From: Marmoricola sp. URHB0036
Lineage (GTDB): Bacteria; Actinomycetota; Actinomycetes; Propionibacteriales; Nocardioidaceae
Direction of reading: 5' to 3'
Assembly (NCBI RefSeq): GCF_000426045.1
Contig: NZ_AUEP01000010.1
Coordinates: 62,001 to 126,000 of the forward strand
Length of the DNA: 64,000 nt
Both the position numbers and the translations under genes were made by a program. Numbering within the stretch: the first letter of the stretch is position 1; the number at the start of each line of letters is the position of its first letter. The notes beneath the pieces were generated by a model, which searched no databases, was not told the DNA's origin, and saw only the letters and a program-made list of their open reading frames with translations. Positions 37,891 to 46,463 of the stretch are shown in pieces.

Positions 37891-38079
37891 ATGAGCTTGA
37901 AGAACCGTGGAATCCGTGGAGCGCTCGTAGCTGTCGCCGTGGCATTCGCCGTCGCCTCGATCCCCGCCGGCGGTGGCGCCGCCCAGGCCAAGGCACCGAC
38001 GAACAAGGCGATCCTGAACCACGCCATCTTGAACCACGCCATCCTCGACAAGGCGATTCTCGACAAGGCGATCCTCTGA
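37891..38079 (+). CDS. secreted KAIL pentapeptide-repeat mini-protein (copy B)
   Basis: 62 residues, paralogue of 10429-10635. A Sec signal peptide (residues 1-33, basic then hydrophobic, AQA cleavage site) is followed by a mature form of six pentads: KAPTN, KAILN, HAILN, HAILD, KAILD, KAIL. As in copy A, the mature part starts KAPT[N/Q], every residue is in register and the protein stops at Leu. Here His and Asp replace some Lys and Asn, so charge is mixed, whereas copy A is uniformly cationic; pairing between them is conceivable. It has its own promoter, a 5' hairpin, a GGGAGGG ribosome site and a terminator, so it is an independent gene. Function unknown. Confidence 0.82.
   Translation: MSLKNRGIRGALVAVAVAFAVASIPAGGGAAQAKAPTNKAILNHAILNHAILDKAILDKAIL
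38005..38076 (+). repeat. 15-bp tandem coding repeat ([K/H]AIL[N/D] units)
   Basis: Four full units and one 12-bp unit. Ala-Ile-Leu is invariant while positions 1 and 5 vary (Lys/His, Asn/Asp). Confidence 0.9.
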
Positions 38080-38093
38080 TCCAACCTGCTCCT

Positions 38094-38129
38094 CGAGGGG
38101 TGTGCCGGCGACCGCCGGTGCACCCCTCG
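38094..38129 (+). terminator. terminator of KAIL gene B
   Basis: CGAGGGGTG ... CACCCCTCG with an inner CCGGC/GCCGG stem and two internal mismatches, followed by TCGGTTTG. It begins 15 nt after the stop. Confidence 0.65.
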
Positions 38130-38137
38130 TCGGTTTG

Positions 38138-38143
38138 TAGGGT
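38138..38143 (+). promoter_or_regulatory. leaderless -10 (TAGGGT) for purC
   Basis: TAGGGT ends 6 nt before the purC GTG at 38150. Confidence 0.55.
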
Positions 38144-38149
38144 GTCGCC

Positions 38150-39040
38150 GTGCACAACATCCCCGACGCCCCGACCATCGAGGGCGCCACGCACCTCCAC
38201 TCCGGGAAGGTGCGGGACCTCTACCGTCTCGACGACGGCCACCTGCTGATGGTGGCCAGCGACCGGATCTCGGCCTACGACTTCGTGCTGGACACCAGGA
38301 TCCCGGACAAGGGCGAGATCCTGACGCGGATGTCGTTGTGGTGGTTCGACCAGCTCGCCGACCTGGTGCCCAACCACGTGGTCTCCACCGACGTGCCCGA
38401 GGCCGTCCGCGGTCGCGCGGTCGTCTGCGAGGAGCTCGCGATGTACCCGGTCGAGTGCGTGGCGCGGGGATACCTCACCGGCTCGGGGCTCCTGGACTAC
38501 CAGTCGACCGGCGAGGTCTGCGGCATCGCGCTCCCACGCGGACTGGTCGACGGCAGCCGGCTCCCGGCGCCGATCTTCACTCCTGCGACCAAGGCCGCGA
38601 TCGGCGACCACGACGAGAACGTCTCCTACGAGGCGGTCGTCAGCGACATCGGCCGCGACGCCGCCGAGCGGCTGCGCGACCTCACCCTGGAGGTCTATGC
38701 CCGGGCCGACGGCCTGGCGCGCGAACGCGGGATCATCCTGGCTGACACGAAGTTCGAGTTCGGCACGCGGCTCCGCGGTGACGCCGCCGGCGACGTCGTG
38801 CTGGGCGATGAGGTGCTGACCCCCGACTCCAGCCGCTACTGGCCCGCCGACGAGTGGCAGCCCGGCCGCACCCAGCAGTCCTACGACAAGCAGATCGTGC
38901 GCAACTGGCTCACCTCACCCGCGAGCGGCTGGGACCGGGCCTCGGGCGACCGGCCGCCGGCGCTGCCGGCCGAGATCGTCGAGCGGACCCGATCGCGCTA
39001 CGTCGAGGCCTTCGAGCTCCTGACGGGGGAGACGTTCTGA
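38150..39040 (+). CDS. purC: SAICAR synthetase
   Basis: Joins CAIR to aspartate with ATP. 296 residues of the longer (yeast-like) type. [28 protein letters not shown] at the N-terminus is the nucleotide-binding signature; [13 protein letters not shown] and [10 protein letters not shown] follow. GTG start from the leaderless hexamer. Its stop overlaps a possible CTG start of the next gene. Confidence 0.97.
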   Translation: MHNIPDAPTIEGATHLHSGKVRDLYRLDDGHLLMVASDRISAYDFVLDTRIPDKGEILTRMSLWWFDQLADLVPNHVVSTDVPEAVRGRAVVCEELAMYPVECVARGYLTGSGLLDYQSTGEVCGIALPRGLVDGSRLPAPIFTPATKAAIGDHDENVSYEAVVSDIGRDAAERLRDLTLEVYARADGLARERGIILADTKFEFGTRLRGDAAGDVVLGDEVLTPDSSRYWPADEWQPGRTQQSYDKQIVRNWLTSPASGWDRASGDRPPALPAEIVERTRSRYVEAFELLTGETF

Positions 39041-39474
39041 GGTCGACACGCACCACCACCCTGCGGTACGGCGTCCCGCTCCACGACGCCTTCACCTATC
39101 TCGCCGACCCGCGCAACCGGCCTGAGTGGCAGTCCTCGCTGCGACGTGTCGAGCTGATCGACGAGGGCGCCCCGCGGATCGGCTTCCGCTGGCTCGACCA
39201 CACCGCGGTGGGGATGGCGCCCGAGATGGAGATCACGGAGCTCGAGACCGACGTCCTCTGGGCCGAGTCCGGCCGCTGGCGGGCGATCGAGGCCGACCTC
39301 ACCCTGCGCTTCGCACGGCACCGGGAGGGGTGCAGCGTCGACGCCGAGTTCGTCGTGCGTGGCGAGGGCTACCTGCGACCGGTCGGGTGGGTGGCGAGCG
39401 CGGTCGGGCTGCTCGCCGTACGTTCTGACCTCCGGCGTGCTGGGCGCATCCTCGAGTCGCGGGCGAGCGCCTGA
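39037..39474 (+). CDS. SRPBCC-fold protein with probable CTG start
   Basis: About 145 residues with a START/Bet v1-like (SRPBCC) pattern: [23 protein letters not shown] at the N-terminus is the typical opening helix, followed by a seven-strand region and a final amphipathic helix ([15 protein letters not shown]). Such proteins bind hydrophobic ligands. No ATG, GTG or TTG exists in frame before the conserved start; CTG at 39037 forms a CTGA overlap with the purC stop, so coupled initiation at CTG is likely. Function unknown. Confidence 0.65.
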   Translation: MRSTRTTTLRYGVPLHDAFTYLADPRNRPEWQSSLRRVELIDEGAPRIGFRWLDHTAVGMAPEMEITELETDVLWAESGRWRAIEADLTLRFARHREGCSVDAEFVVRGEGYLRPVGWVASAVGLLAVRSDLRRAGRILESRASA

Positions 39475-39531
39475 CGGCCCGTCGATAGACTGCAGCCGCC
39501 TGCATCCCCACTAGAGAGTTGGTGGCCTCCC

Positions 39532-39777
39532 GTGGCCCGTGTCGTCGTCGACGTCATGCCCAAGCCCGAGATCCTCGACCCCCAGGGCAAGGCCGTGCAG
39601 GGTGCGCTGCCGCGCCTCGGCTTCACCGGGGTCAGCGAGGTCCGACAGGGCAAGCGATTCGAGATCGAGCTGGACGGCGACGCCACCGAGGAGCGATTGG
39701 CCCAGGTCCGCGAGATGGCCGAGACCCTCCTCTCGAACCCGGTGATCGAGGACTACGCCGTTCGAGTGGTGTCGTGA
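39532..39777 (+). CDS. purS: FGAM synthase subunit PurS
   Basis: 81-residue bridging subunit that couples PurQ to PurL. The whole PurS pattern is visible: [19 protein letters not shown], then a helix and [21 protein letters not shown], ending with [14 protein letters not shown] start; a TAGACT hexamer about 40 nt upstream may be its promoter. It overlaps purQ by 4 bp (GTGA). Confidence 0.96.
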   Translation: MARVVVDVMPKPEILDPQGKAVQGALPRLGFTGVSEVRQGKRFEIELDGDATEERLAQVREMAETLLSNPVIEDYAVRVVS

Positions 39778-40445
39778 AGATCGGAGTCGTCACCTTCCCC
39801 GGTTCGCTCGACGACGTCGATGCGCGTCGCGCCGTGGCGCTGGGCGGGGCCGAGCCGGTCGCCCTCTGGCACGGCGACCACGACCTCAGGGGAGTCGATG
39901 CCGTCGTACTCCCCGGAGGGTTCTCCTACGGCGACTACCTGCGCTGCGGCGCGATCGCCCGCTTCGCGCCGGTGATGACCGAGGTGGTCACCGCGGCCCG
40001 CGGCGGCATGCCGGTCCTCGGCATCTGCAACGGTTTCCAGATCCTGTGCGAGTCCCACCTGCTGCCCGGCGCGCTGATCCGCAACGACCACCGCAAGTTC
40101 GGCTGCCTCGACCAGCGGATCTCCATCGAGAACAACGCGACGGCCTGGACCTCGGCGTACGCCGCCGGCCAGGAGCTCACCATCGTGCTGAAGAACGGCG
40201 AGGGCTCCTACGTCGCCGACCAGCACACCCTCGACCTGCTCGAGGGGGAGGGGCGGGTGGTCGCGCGGTACGCCGGGGCCAACCCCAACGGCTCGCAGCG
40301 CGCCATCGCCGGCGTCACCAACGAGGCCGGCAACGTGGTCGGGCTGATGCCGCACCCCGAGCACGCCGTCGAGGACCTGTGCGGTCCCGGCACCGACGGG
40401 CTCGGGTTCTTCGCCAGCGTCGTCGCGGCCCTCCAAGCCGCCTAG
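39774..40445 (+). CDS. purQ: FGAM synthase glutaminase subunit PurQ
   Basis: Class I glutamine amidotransferase giving ammonia to PurL. 223 residues. [11 protein letters not shown] at the start, [17 protein letters not shown], the nucleophile Cys in [10 protein letters not shown] (about residue 85), and the His-x-Glu pair in [10 protein letters not shown] near the end. Coupled to purS; a 41-nt dispersed repeat begins directly after its stop. purL follows after an oppositely oriented gene, not in the same operon. Confidence 0.97.
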   Translation: MKIGVVTFPGSLDDVDARRAVALGGAEPVALWHGDHDLRGVDAVVLPGGFSYGDYLRCGAIARFAPVMTEVVTAARGGMPVLGICNGFQILCESHLLPGALIRNDHRKFGCLDQRISIENNATAWTSAYAAGQELTIVLKNGEGSYVADQHTLDLLEGEGRVVARYAGANPNGSQRAIAGVTNEAGNVVGLMPHPEHAVEDLCGPGTDGLGFFASVVAALQAA

Positions 40446-40486
40446 CTGGTCGAGCAGCGAGCGCCAGCGAGCGATCAGTCGAGACC
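40446..40486. repeat. dispersed GGTCGAGCAGCGAGCG repeat (copy 1, intergenic)
   Basis: A 41-nt element running from CTGGTCGAGCAGCGAGCG to AGTCGAGACC. A near-identical copy in reverse orientation (60001-60041) and a related one (60745-60786) lie inside cobN. Confidence 0.7.
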
Positions 40487-40508
40487 GCCGTTCACGAGAG
40501 CCGGCAGG

Positions 40509-41909
40509 TCAGGTCCGGCCGCGCTCGAGTGCCGCCCAGGTCGCCGCGGTGACCGTGCCGGTCACGGGGAGACCGACAGCTCGCTGGTAGGCCTTCACGG
40601 CGGTCGCCGTCGCGGGTCGGTAGGTGCCCGAGACCGCGAGCCCGCTGGCCAGGGCGGCGTTCATGGCCCGCTGGACCCGCACCGCGTCGGCGTTCTTCAT
40701 GCCGACCCGCAGCAGGGTGCGGCTGTTGCCGTGGGTGACGAGGGCCGTCCAGACCGGACGCGTCACGACCGCCTTCTTCGGGAAGCCGATGCTGGCCTGG
40801 AAGGAGTACAGCGCGGCCGTGGTCTGGCTGTTCCACTTCCCAGTGACCTCGTACTTGTACAGGTGCTGCTGCTTGAGCAGGCACTGGAGCGGGATGACGT
40901 ACTGCGCCGGCGCCTTGGTGTTGTAGGTCGGGTAGTCCCGGCGGGTGATCGTCGCGGGGGTGCAGTGCGCGTCCGAGGTCGAGCTGCCGGTGTACTTCGG
41001 CGCCGTGGGGGCCGGAGTGGGAGCCGGCTGCGGGGCCGGAGTGCTGGCACCCGGGATCTTCGGGGTGCGCAGGTTCAGGTAGTTGCGGTCGATGTTGATC
41101 CGTACGCCGCCGTACGTCTCGTTGTGGCCGCCCTGGTACTGCTTCATCCGGCCGTAGGGCAGCCACCCGTCACTGCGGATGTACGACGAGCTGGTGTTGG
41201 CCTTGCCGTTCCAGTCCGCGATCCAGACCTGGTCGGGCATGGTCAGCGGGCTGTGCGGAGCCACCCGGTGGTCGTCCATCATCCTGATGCCCGACGCGGC
41301 ACTCGAGTAGTAGCCCGACGCGTAGCCGAGGTCGTGCAGCTGCCGGGTCCAGGCGGTGAGGTACCACAGCGCCGAGTTCGTGCAGGTCGTGCTCTTGCGG
41401 ATGTCGAAGGCCTCGAGGTCGTAGAACAGCGTGCTGCCGCGGACGATGCCGAGGCGTTGCGCGGTGGTGACGGCCTTGCGGGCCTCGGCCCGGCCCTGGC
41501 TCCGCGCGGCGTAGTAGGTGTTCGCGGCGGTCGGGATGATCGTGGGGTCGATGTTCTTGCCGTAGCGCGGGTAGCGGCTCGAGCAGGCGGCCTGCGGGCC
41601 GAGCGTGATCGGCATCAGGCGCCAGCCGGCGGCGAGCTGGTTCTTCACCCAGGTCGGCGTCAGGTTGGCCTGCGTGCGGCAGGCCCGCGAGTTGCCGGAG
41701 ATGTAGATGCCCGCGGCCCGGAACGGCGACTTCTTGATCCAGGTCGACATCGCGGTCTGGCTCGGGGCGTCGCACTGGTCGAAGCCGTAGCCGGTGAAGT
41801 TCCCCGGGGTGACCGGGTTGGCGGCGTACGCCGGCGCGCTGGGCAGGGCGCCGAACAGGGTCGCGATCAGGCCGGCCGCCAACGCGGCGGACAAGGCTCG
41901 GGGAAGCAT
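40509..41909 (-). CDS. secreted DUF1906 glycoside-hydrolase-like protein with PG-binding domains
   Basis: 466 residues. Sec signal (about 1-29, ending SAPAYA), then a Rv2525c-like/DUF1906 TIM-barrel domain (about 35-270: GFDQCDAPS, AAGIYISG, LFYDLEAFD, VWIADWNG), a Pro/Ala linker (about 280-300) and two C-terminal peptidoglycan-binding-like domains (about 315-390 and 395-465, ending TVTAATWAAL). It probably acts on or binds the cell wall. ATG 41909 has TTGGAG 7 nt upstream; a TTG 12 bases further out overlaps that site and is rejected. Divergent from purL. Confidence 0.85.
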   Translation of the reverse strand: MLPRALSAALAAGLIATLFGALPSAPAYAANPVTPGNFTGYGFDQCDAPSQTAMSTWIKKSPFRAAGIYISGNSRACRTQANLTPTWVKNQLAAGWRLMPITLGPQAACSSRYPRYGKNIDPTIIPTAANTYYAARSQGRAEARKAVTTAQRLGIVRGSTLFYDLEAFDIRKSTTCTNSALWYLTAWTRQLHDLGYASGYYSSAASGIRMMDDHRVAPHSPLTMPDQVWIADWNGKANTSSSYIRSDGWLPYGRMKQYQGGHNETYGGVRINIDRNYLNLRTPKIPGASTPAPQPAPTPAPTAPKYTGSSTSDAHCTPATITRRDYPTYNTKAPAQYVIPLQCLLKQQHLYKYEVTGKWNSQTTAALYSFQASIGFPKKAVVTRPVWTALVTHGNSRTLLRVGMKNADAVRVQRAMNAALASGLAVSGTYRPATATAVKAYQRAVGLPVTGTVTAATWAALERGRT

Positions 41910-41981
41910 CGGAATCTCCAAGAATGTCGGGAAATGACGATGACTTTAACCCCACTAATCACACCAGTAACAGGGCTTGAA

Positions 41982-42003
41982 TGAATTACAAAGGTGTAAT
42001 TCA
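41982..42003. promoter_or_regulatory. AT-rich inverted repeat between the DUF1906 gene and purL
   Basis: TGAATTAC-N6-GTAATTCA, perfect eight-base arms, in an AT-rich island (about 41935-42015) unusual for this DNA. It is closer to the cell-wall gene's start and may be an operator for it. Confidence 0.5.
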
Positions 42004-42092
42004 AATTGCTCTGGTGAGGGATAGTCCGATGCGTTCGGACCCTCCGACGGGGCCGCGCCGGGTCCGTGTGCCTCGGACCATCCGTCTCCCAG

Positions 42093-42098
42093 TAGGTT
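42093..42098 (+). promoter_or_regulatory. leaderless -10 (TAGGTT) for purL
   Basis: TAGGTT ends 6 nt before the purL GTG at 42105. Confidence 0.55.
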
Positions 42099-42104
42099 GA
42101 TCCC

Positions 42105-44384
42105 GTGCCCGAGACCAGCACCCTTGCCCACCTCGACACCGTCGCCAACGCCGCCACCGACCCGGGGCACGAGCAGCCGTGGGCCGAGCTGGGCCTGAAA
42201 GCCGACGAGTACGCCCGCATCCGCGAGATCCTCGGCCGGCGGCCGACCAGCTCCGAGCTGGCGATGTACTCCGTGATGTGGAGCGAGCACTGCTCCTACA
42301 AGTCGAGCAAGGTGCACCTCAAGCAGTTCTCCGAACTGGCCGATCAGCTGGCCCAGGAGGGGCGTACCGGCAAGCTGCTGGCGGGCATCGGCGAGAACGC
42401 GGGCGTCATCGACATCGGTCAGGGTTACGCCGTCACCTTCAAGGTCGAGAGCCACAACCACCCGTCGTACGTCGAGCCCTACCAGGGTGCGGCCACCGGG
42501 GTCGGTGGCATCGTCCGCGACATCCTCGCCATGGGCGCCCGCCCCGTCGCGGTGATGGACCCGCTGCGCTTCGGACCCCTCGACGCGCCGGACACCCACC
42601 GGGTACTGCCCGGGATCGTCGCCGGCGTCGGTGGCTACGGCAACTGCCTCGGCCTGCCGAACATCGGCGGCGAGGCCGTCTTCGACGAGACCTACCTCGG
42701 CAACCCCCTGGTCAACGCCCTCTGCGTCGGCGTGCTGCGTCACGAGGACCTCCACCTGGCCAAGGCGAGCGGTGTCGGCAACCAGGTGATCCTCTACGGC
42801 GCCAGGACCGGCGGCGACGGCATCGGAGGCGTCAGCGTGCTGGCGAGCGAGACCTTCGACTCGACCGGTCCGGCCAAGCGGCCCAGCGTCCAGGTCGGCG
42901 ACCCGTTCATGGAGAAGCTGCTCATCGAGTGCACGCTCGAGCTGTTCGCGGCCGGCATCGTCGCCGGCATCCAGGACCTCGGCGGCGCCGGTCTCTCCTG
43001 CGCGACCAGCGAGCTGGCCAGCGCCGGTGACGGCGGCATGCACGTCGAGCTCGACCGGGTTCCGCTGCGCGACTCCTCGCTCGCGCCCGAGGAGATCCTG
43101 ATGAGCGAGAGCCAGGAACGGATGATGGCCGTCGTCGAGCCCGACGATGTCGCCGCCTTCCTCGCCATCTGCGAGAAGTGGGAGGTCGACGCCACCGTCA
43201 TCGGCGAGGTGACCGACGGTGACCGTCTGCAGATCGACTGGCACGGCGAGCGGGTCGTAGACGTGCCGCCCCGGTCGGTGGCCCACGACGGCCCGACGTA
43301 CCAGCGGCCCTTTGCCCGCCCCGACTCCCAGGACGTCCTCCAGGCCGACGGCGCCGAGACCCTCCCGCCGCCGTCCTCCGCCGACGAGCTGCGTGACACC
43401 CTGCTGCGGCTGGTCGCCAGCCCCAACCTGTGCGACAAGTCCTGGATCACCGACCAGTACGACCGCTACGTGCAGGGCAACACCGTGCTCGCCCAGCCGA
43501 GCGACAGCGGCATGATCCGCGTCGACGACGACACCAACCTCGGTGTGGCGGTCTCGACCGACTGCAACGGCCGCTTCGCCCTGCTCGACCCGTACGCCGG
43601 GGCCCAGCTCGCGCTCGCCGAGTCCTACCGCAACGTGTCGACCGGTGGCGCCACCCCGCTGGCGATCAGCGACTGCCTCAACTTCGGCTCGCCCGAGGAC
43701 CCCGCAGTGATGTGGCAGTTCGCCGAGGCCTGCCGGGGCCTGAAGGACGCCTGCCTCGAGCTCGGCATCCCGGTCACCGGCGGCAACGTCAGCCTCTACA
43801 ACCAGACCGGCGAGACCGCGATCCTGCCGACGCCCGTCGTGGCGGTGCTCGGCGTCATCGAGGACGTCACGAGGCGTACGCCGACCGGCTTCCCGGCGGC
43901 CGGCCAGCAGGTGCTGCTGCTCGGCGAGACCCGCGAGGAGCTGTCCGGGTCCGAGTGGGCCCACGTCGTCCACGGCCACCTCGGAGGTACGCCGCCCCGG
44001 GTGGACCTCGCCGCCGAACGGGGGCTCAGCGAGCTGCTGGTCGAGGCGACCGGGGTGCTGTCCTCGGCGCACGACCTCTCCGACGGCGGCCTCGCCCAGG
44101 CCCTGGCCGAGTCGTGCCTCCGCAACGGTGTCGGTGTCCGGGTCGAGCTCGCCGGTGACCCCTTCGTCGAGCTGTTCAGCGAGTCGGCCGGCCGGGTGCT
44201 GGTCACGGTGGACGGCCCCGACGACGAGGAGCGGCTCTTCGACCTGGCCGCCGAGCACGGCGTACCGATCACCTCCCTCGGTCAGACCCGCGGCGACTCG
44301 CTGTCGGTGACCGGCCTGTTCGACGTACCCCTCGAGGAGCTGCGCACCGCCTGGACCGTCACGCTCCCCGCCGCCCTGGCCTAG
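42105..44384 (+). CDS. purL: FGAM synthase large subunit (small PurL)
   Basis: Makes formylglycinamidine ribonucleotide from FGAR using ammonia from PurQ. 759 residues, the small PurL type that needs separate PurS and PurQ, both encoded 2 kb upstream. [33 protein letters not shown] and [10 protein letters not shown]-like segments mark the ATP/substrate sites; the second half repeats the PurM-like fold. GTG start from the leaderless hexamer. A divergent cell-wall gene separates it from purSQ. Confidence 0.97.
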   Translation: MPETSTLAHLDTVANAATDPGHEQPWAELGLKADEYARIREILGRRPTSSELAMYSVMWSEHCSYKSSKVHLKQFSELADQLAQEGRTGKLLAGIGENAGVIDIGQGYAVTFKVESHNHPSYVEPYQGAATGVGGIVRDILAMGARPVAVMDPLRFGPLDAPDTHRVLPGIVAGVGGYGNCLGLPNIGGEAVFDETYLGNPLVNALCVGVLRHEDLHLAKASGVGNQVILYGARTGGDGIGGVSVLASETFDSTGPAKRPSVQVGDPFMEKLLIECTLELFAAGIVAGIQDLGGAGLSCATSELASAGDGGMHVELDRVPLRDSSLAPEEILMSESQERMMAVVEPDDVAAFLAICEKWEVDATVIGEVTDGDRLQIDWHGERVVDVPPRSVAHDGPTYQRPFARPDSQDVLQADGAETLPPPSSADELRDTLLRLVASPNLCDKSWITDQYDRYVQGNTVLAQPSDSGMIRVDDDTNLGVAVSTDCNGRFALLDPYAGAQLALAESYRNVSTGGATPLAISDCLNFGSPEDPAVMWQFAEACRGLKDACLELGIPVTGGNVSLYNQTGETAILPTPVVAVLGVIEDVTRRTPTGFPAAGQQVLLLGETREELSGSEWAHVVHGHLGGTPPRVDLAAERGLSELLVEATGVLSSAHDLSDGGLAQALAESCLRNGVGVRVELAGDPFVELFSESAGRVLVTVDGPDDEERLFDLAAEHGVPITSLGQTRGDSLSVTGLFDVPLEELRTAWTVTLPAALA

Positions 44385-44462
44385 GCAGCTCGCTCGTCCC
44401 TCACACGTCTCGGGTGAGGCAGGTCGGCGGTCGGCCTGAGCATGATGCGCCGGGAGGCACTC

Positions 44463-46058
44463 ATGACCACCGGGGCGCAGGGCGGCAACGAGGCGGTGTC
44501 GGGCAGTCGCCGGCTGATGCTGCTCCTGGCGGCTGCGATGTTCGTGCTGGTGGTGGACACCTCCTTGATGAACGTGTCCATCTCGGCCGTCATCACCGAC
44601 CTGGACACGACGGCCAGCGGCGTACAGTCCGCGATCGCACTCGAAGCGCTGGTCTCGGCGGCCTTCATCCTGATCAACAGCAAGGTCGGCGACCTGATCG
44701 GCCGCAAGCGGGCCTACGTCCTCGGACTGCTCGCCTACGCCATCGGGGCGCTGGCCATGACGCTCGCCCAGAGCCTCACCGCGATCATCATCTTCTGGGC
44801 CATCATCGGCGGCCTCGGCGCCTCGCTGCTCCTGCCGGCCATGCAGTCGCTGATCCACGGCAACTTCTCGGGCTCGGCCCAGACGCAGGCCTATGCGATG
44901 GTCGGAGCGGCCGCCGCGATCGCGGCCGCGATCGGGCCCCTGCTGGGCGGGTTCGTCACGACCTACCTGTCGTGGCGGGTCGGGTTCGGGCTCGAGGTGC
45001 TCATCATCGCCATCGTGCTGAGCCAGATCGGCCTGGTGAAGGACGTGCCCTACACCGGCGATCGCCAGGTCGACGTGGTCGGCGCGATCCTGTCGGTGAT
45101 CGGCATGGGCGGCGTGGTGCTCGGGATCCTGGTCTGGCAGGAGGGCGGCGAGTTCGTCGGCCTGCTGATGGTTCTCGGCGCGGTGGCGCTCTGGCTGCTC
45201 GCCCGGTGGCTGATCCGGCGCAAGCGGGAGCAGCAGGTGACGCTGCTCGACCCCGACCTGTTCCGGCACCCGACCTTCACCGCCGGGGTCACCGGTCAGA
45301 TGATGCAGCAGGTCGCCCTGGGCGGGGCGATGATCGCACTCCCGCTGTTCCTCCAGATGACCCTCGAGTACGACGCACTGGAGGCCGGTCTGTCGCTGGC
45401 ACCGCTGTCCCTGACCATGTTCGCCGCGGCCCTGGTCGCCGGTCGCAGGGCCGGTGGGCGCCGCCCGGCCGCGATCATCCGGATGGGCTTCGTGCTGGTC
45501 AGCATCGGGATCGCCGTGATCATCCCGTTCGTGCCTCGGGTGGACAGCGGCTGGTACCTCGTGGTCCCGCTCGCCGTCACCGGCTCCGGCCTGGGCCTGC
45601 TCGTCTCGCAGCTGAACAACTACACCCTCGCGCCGGTCGAGGAGGAGCGGGTCAGCGAGGCCGCCGGCGTGAACTCGGCCGCCGGCTCCTTCGGACTCTC
45701 CTTCGGCCTGGCCATGGCAGGCGGCCTGATGCTGGCCGCCCTGTCGTTCAGCTTCACCCACATGACCGAGAACAGCGAGGTCATTCCCGCGGCCGAGCAG
45801 CAGCAGATCGCCAAGGTGCTGGAGCACGACGCCGAGGTGATGAGCAACTCCCAGCTCGAGAAGAGGATCACCGGACAGCCCGCAGCAGTGGAGGCGGAGG
45901 TCGTCTCCATCAACAACGACGCCCGCAACCGCTCGCTGCAGATCGCCCTGCTGGTGCCCCTCCTCGCCGGCCTGATCGGGATCGGCAACTCCCTCCGGAT
46001 GTTGCGCCTGCCCGACCGGAAACCCTCCGCCCCGCTGGAGGGCATGGACCTCGGCTGA
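44463..46058 (+). CDS. MFS exporter (DHA2-like)
   Basis: 531 residues, about 14 helices. FVLVVDTSLMNVSISAVITDL is the DHA2 helix-1 pattern; SKVGDLIGRKRAYVLGL is motif A; AAIGPLLGGFVTTYLSWRVGF is motif C. The large loop near residues 445-500 (ENSEVIPAAEQQQIAK...) is polar and outside the membrane. ATG 44463 has GGGAGG at the right distance; two ATGs upstream (44442, 44445) were rejected. Substrate unknown; no regulator is adjacent. Confidence 0.88.
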   Translation: MTTGAQGGNEAVSGSRRLMLLLAAAMFVLVVDTSLMNVSISAVITDLDTTASGVQSAIALEALVSAAFILINSKVGDLIGRKRAYVLGLLAYAIGALAMTLAQSLTAIIIFWAIIGGLGASLLLPAMQSLIHGNFSGSAQTQAYAMVGAAAAIAAAIGPLLGGFVTTYLSWRVGFGLEVLIIAIVLSQIGLVKDVPYTGDRQVDVVGAILSVIGMGGVVLGILVWQEGGEFVGLLMVLGAVALWLLARWLIRRKREQQVTLLDPDLFRHPTFTAGVTGQMMQQVALGGAMIALPLFLQMTLEYDALEAGLSLAPLSLTMFAAALVAGRRAGGRRPAAIIRMGFVLVSIGIAVIIPFVPRVDSGWYLVVPLAVTGSGLGLLVSQLNNYTLAPVEEERVSEAAGVNSAAGSFGLSFGLAMAGGLMLAALSFSFTHMTENSEVIPAAEQQQIAKVLEHDAEVMSNSQLEKRITGQPAAVEAEVVSINNDARNRSLQIALLVPLLAGLIGIGNSLRMLRLPDRKPSAPLEGMDLG

Positions 46059-46076
46059 CCTGTCGCCCCGGGCGGA

Positions 46077-46082
46077 TAGCCT
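46077..46082 (+). promoter_or_regulatory. leaderless -10 (TAGCCT) for the sterol-carrier-type gene
   Basis: TAGCCT ends 6 nt before the GTG at 46089. Confidence 0.5.
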
Positions 46083-46088
46083 GCGGGG

Positions 46089-46454
46089 GTGCCTCGCCTC
46101 CAGCCCCAGGACCCGGCTGCGGTCGCCGAGGCCATCTCCCGTGACGAGCGCACCAAGGCCGATCTCAGGCTGCTGACCAAGCACTTCCTCGCCGTGCTCA
46201 GCGAGCAGGCTCCGGGTAAGTCGGTCGAGGTCCGGGTGCCGCCGTACGCCGCCGCGCAGGTCGTCGCCGGCGTCCGCCACACGAGGGGTACGCCGCCCGC
46301 GGTGATCGAGCTCGACGCGACCACCTGGATCGCCCTGGCCACCGGCGAGACCACCTGGCAGCAGGCCGTCGAAGCCGGCCGCGTCCGGGCCTCCGGCGAG
46401 CGCGCCGACCTGACCCCCTACCTGCCTCTCACCGGTCGAGACGGCCCCACTTAG
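46089..46454 (+). CDS. bacterial sterol-carrier-family protein
   Basis: 121 residues matching the actinobacterial sterol carrier (bacterial SCP orthologue) domain: VEVRVPPYAAAQVV, VIELDATTWIALATGETTWQQAVEAGRVRASGERADLTPYLPL. It may bind lipids, but the true ligand is unknown. GTG start from the leaderless hexamer. Its stop codon TAG is also the first part of the TAGGTT hexamer that drives the next gene. Confidence 0.85.
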   Translation: MPRLQPQDPAAVAEAISRDERTKADLRLLTKHFLAVLSEQAPGKSVEVRVPPYAAAQVVAGVRHTRGTPPAVIELDATTWIALATGETTWQQAVEAGRVRASGERADLTPYLPLTGRDGPT

Positions 46455-46457
46455 GTT
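46452..46457 (+). promoter_or_regulatory. leaderless -10 (TAGGTT) overlapping the upstream stop codon
   Basis: TAGGTT ends 6 nt before the peptidase ATG at 46464; its first three bases are the stop codon of the sterol-carrier gene. Confidence 0.55.
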
Positions 46458-46463
46458 GAACCC

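Noticed and set aside
44399-44419. CCTCAC...GTGAGG hairpin after purL as a terminator
   Set aside because: Only six pairs with a long loop; below the strength of the other hairpins listed.
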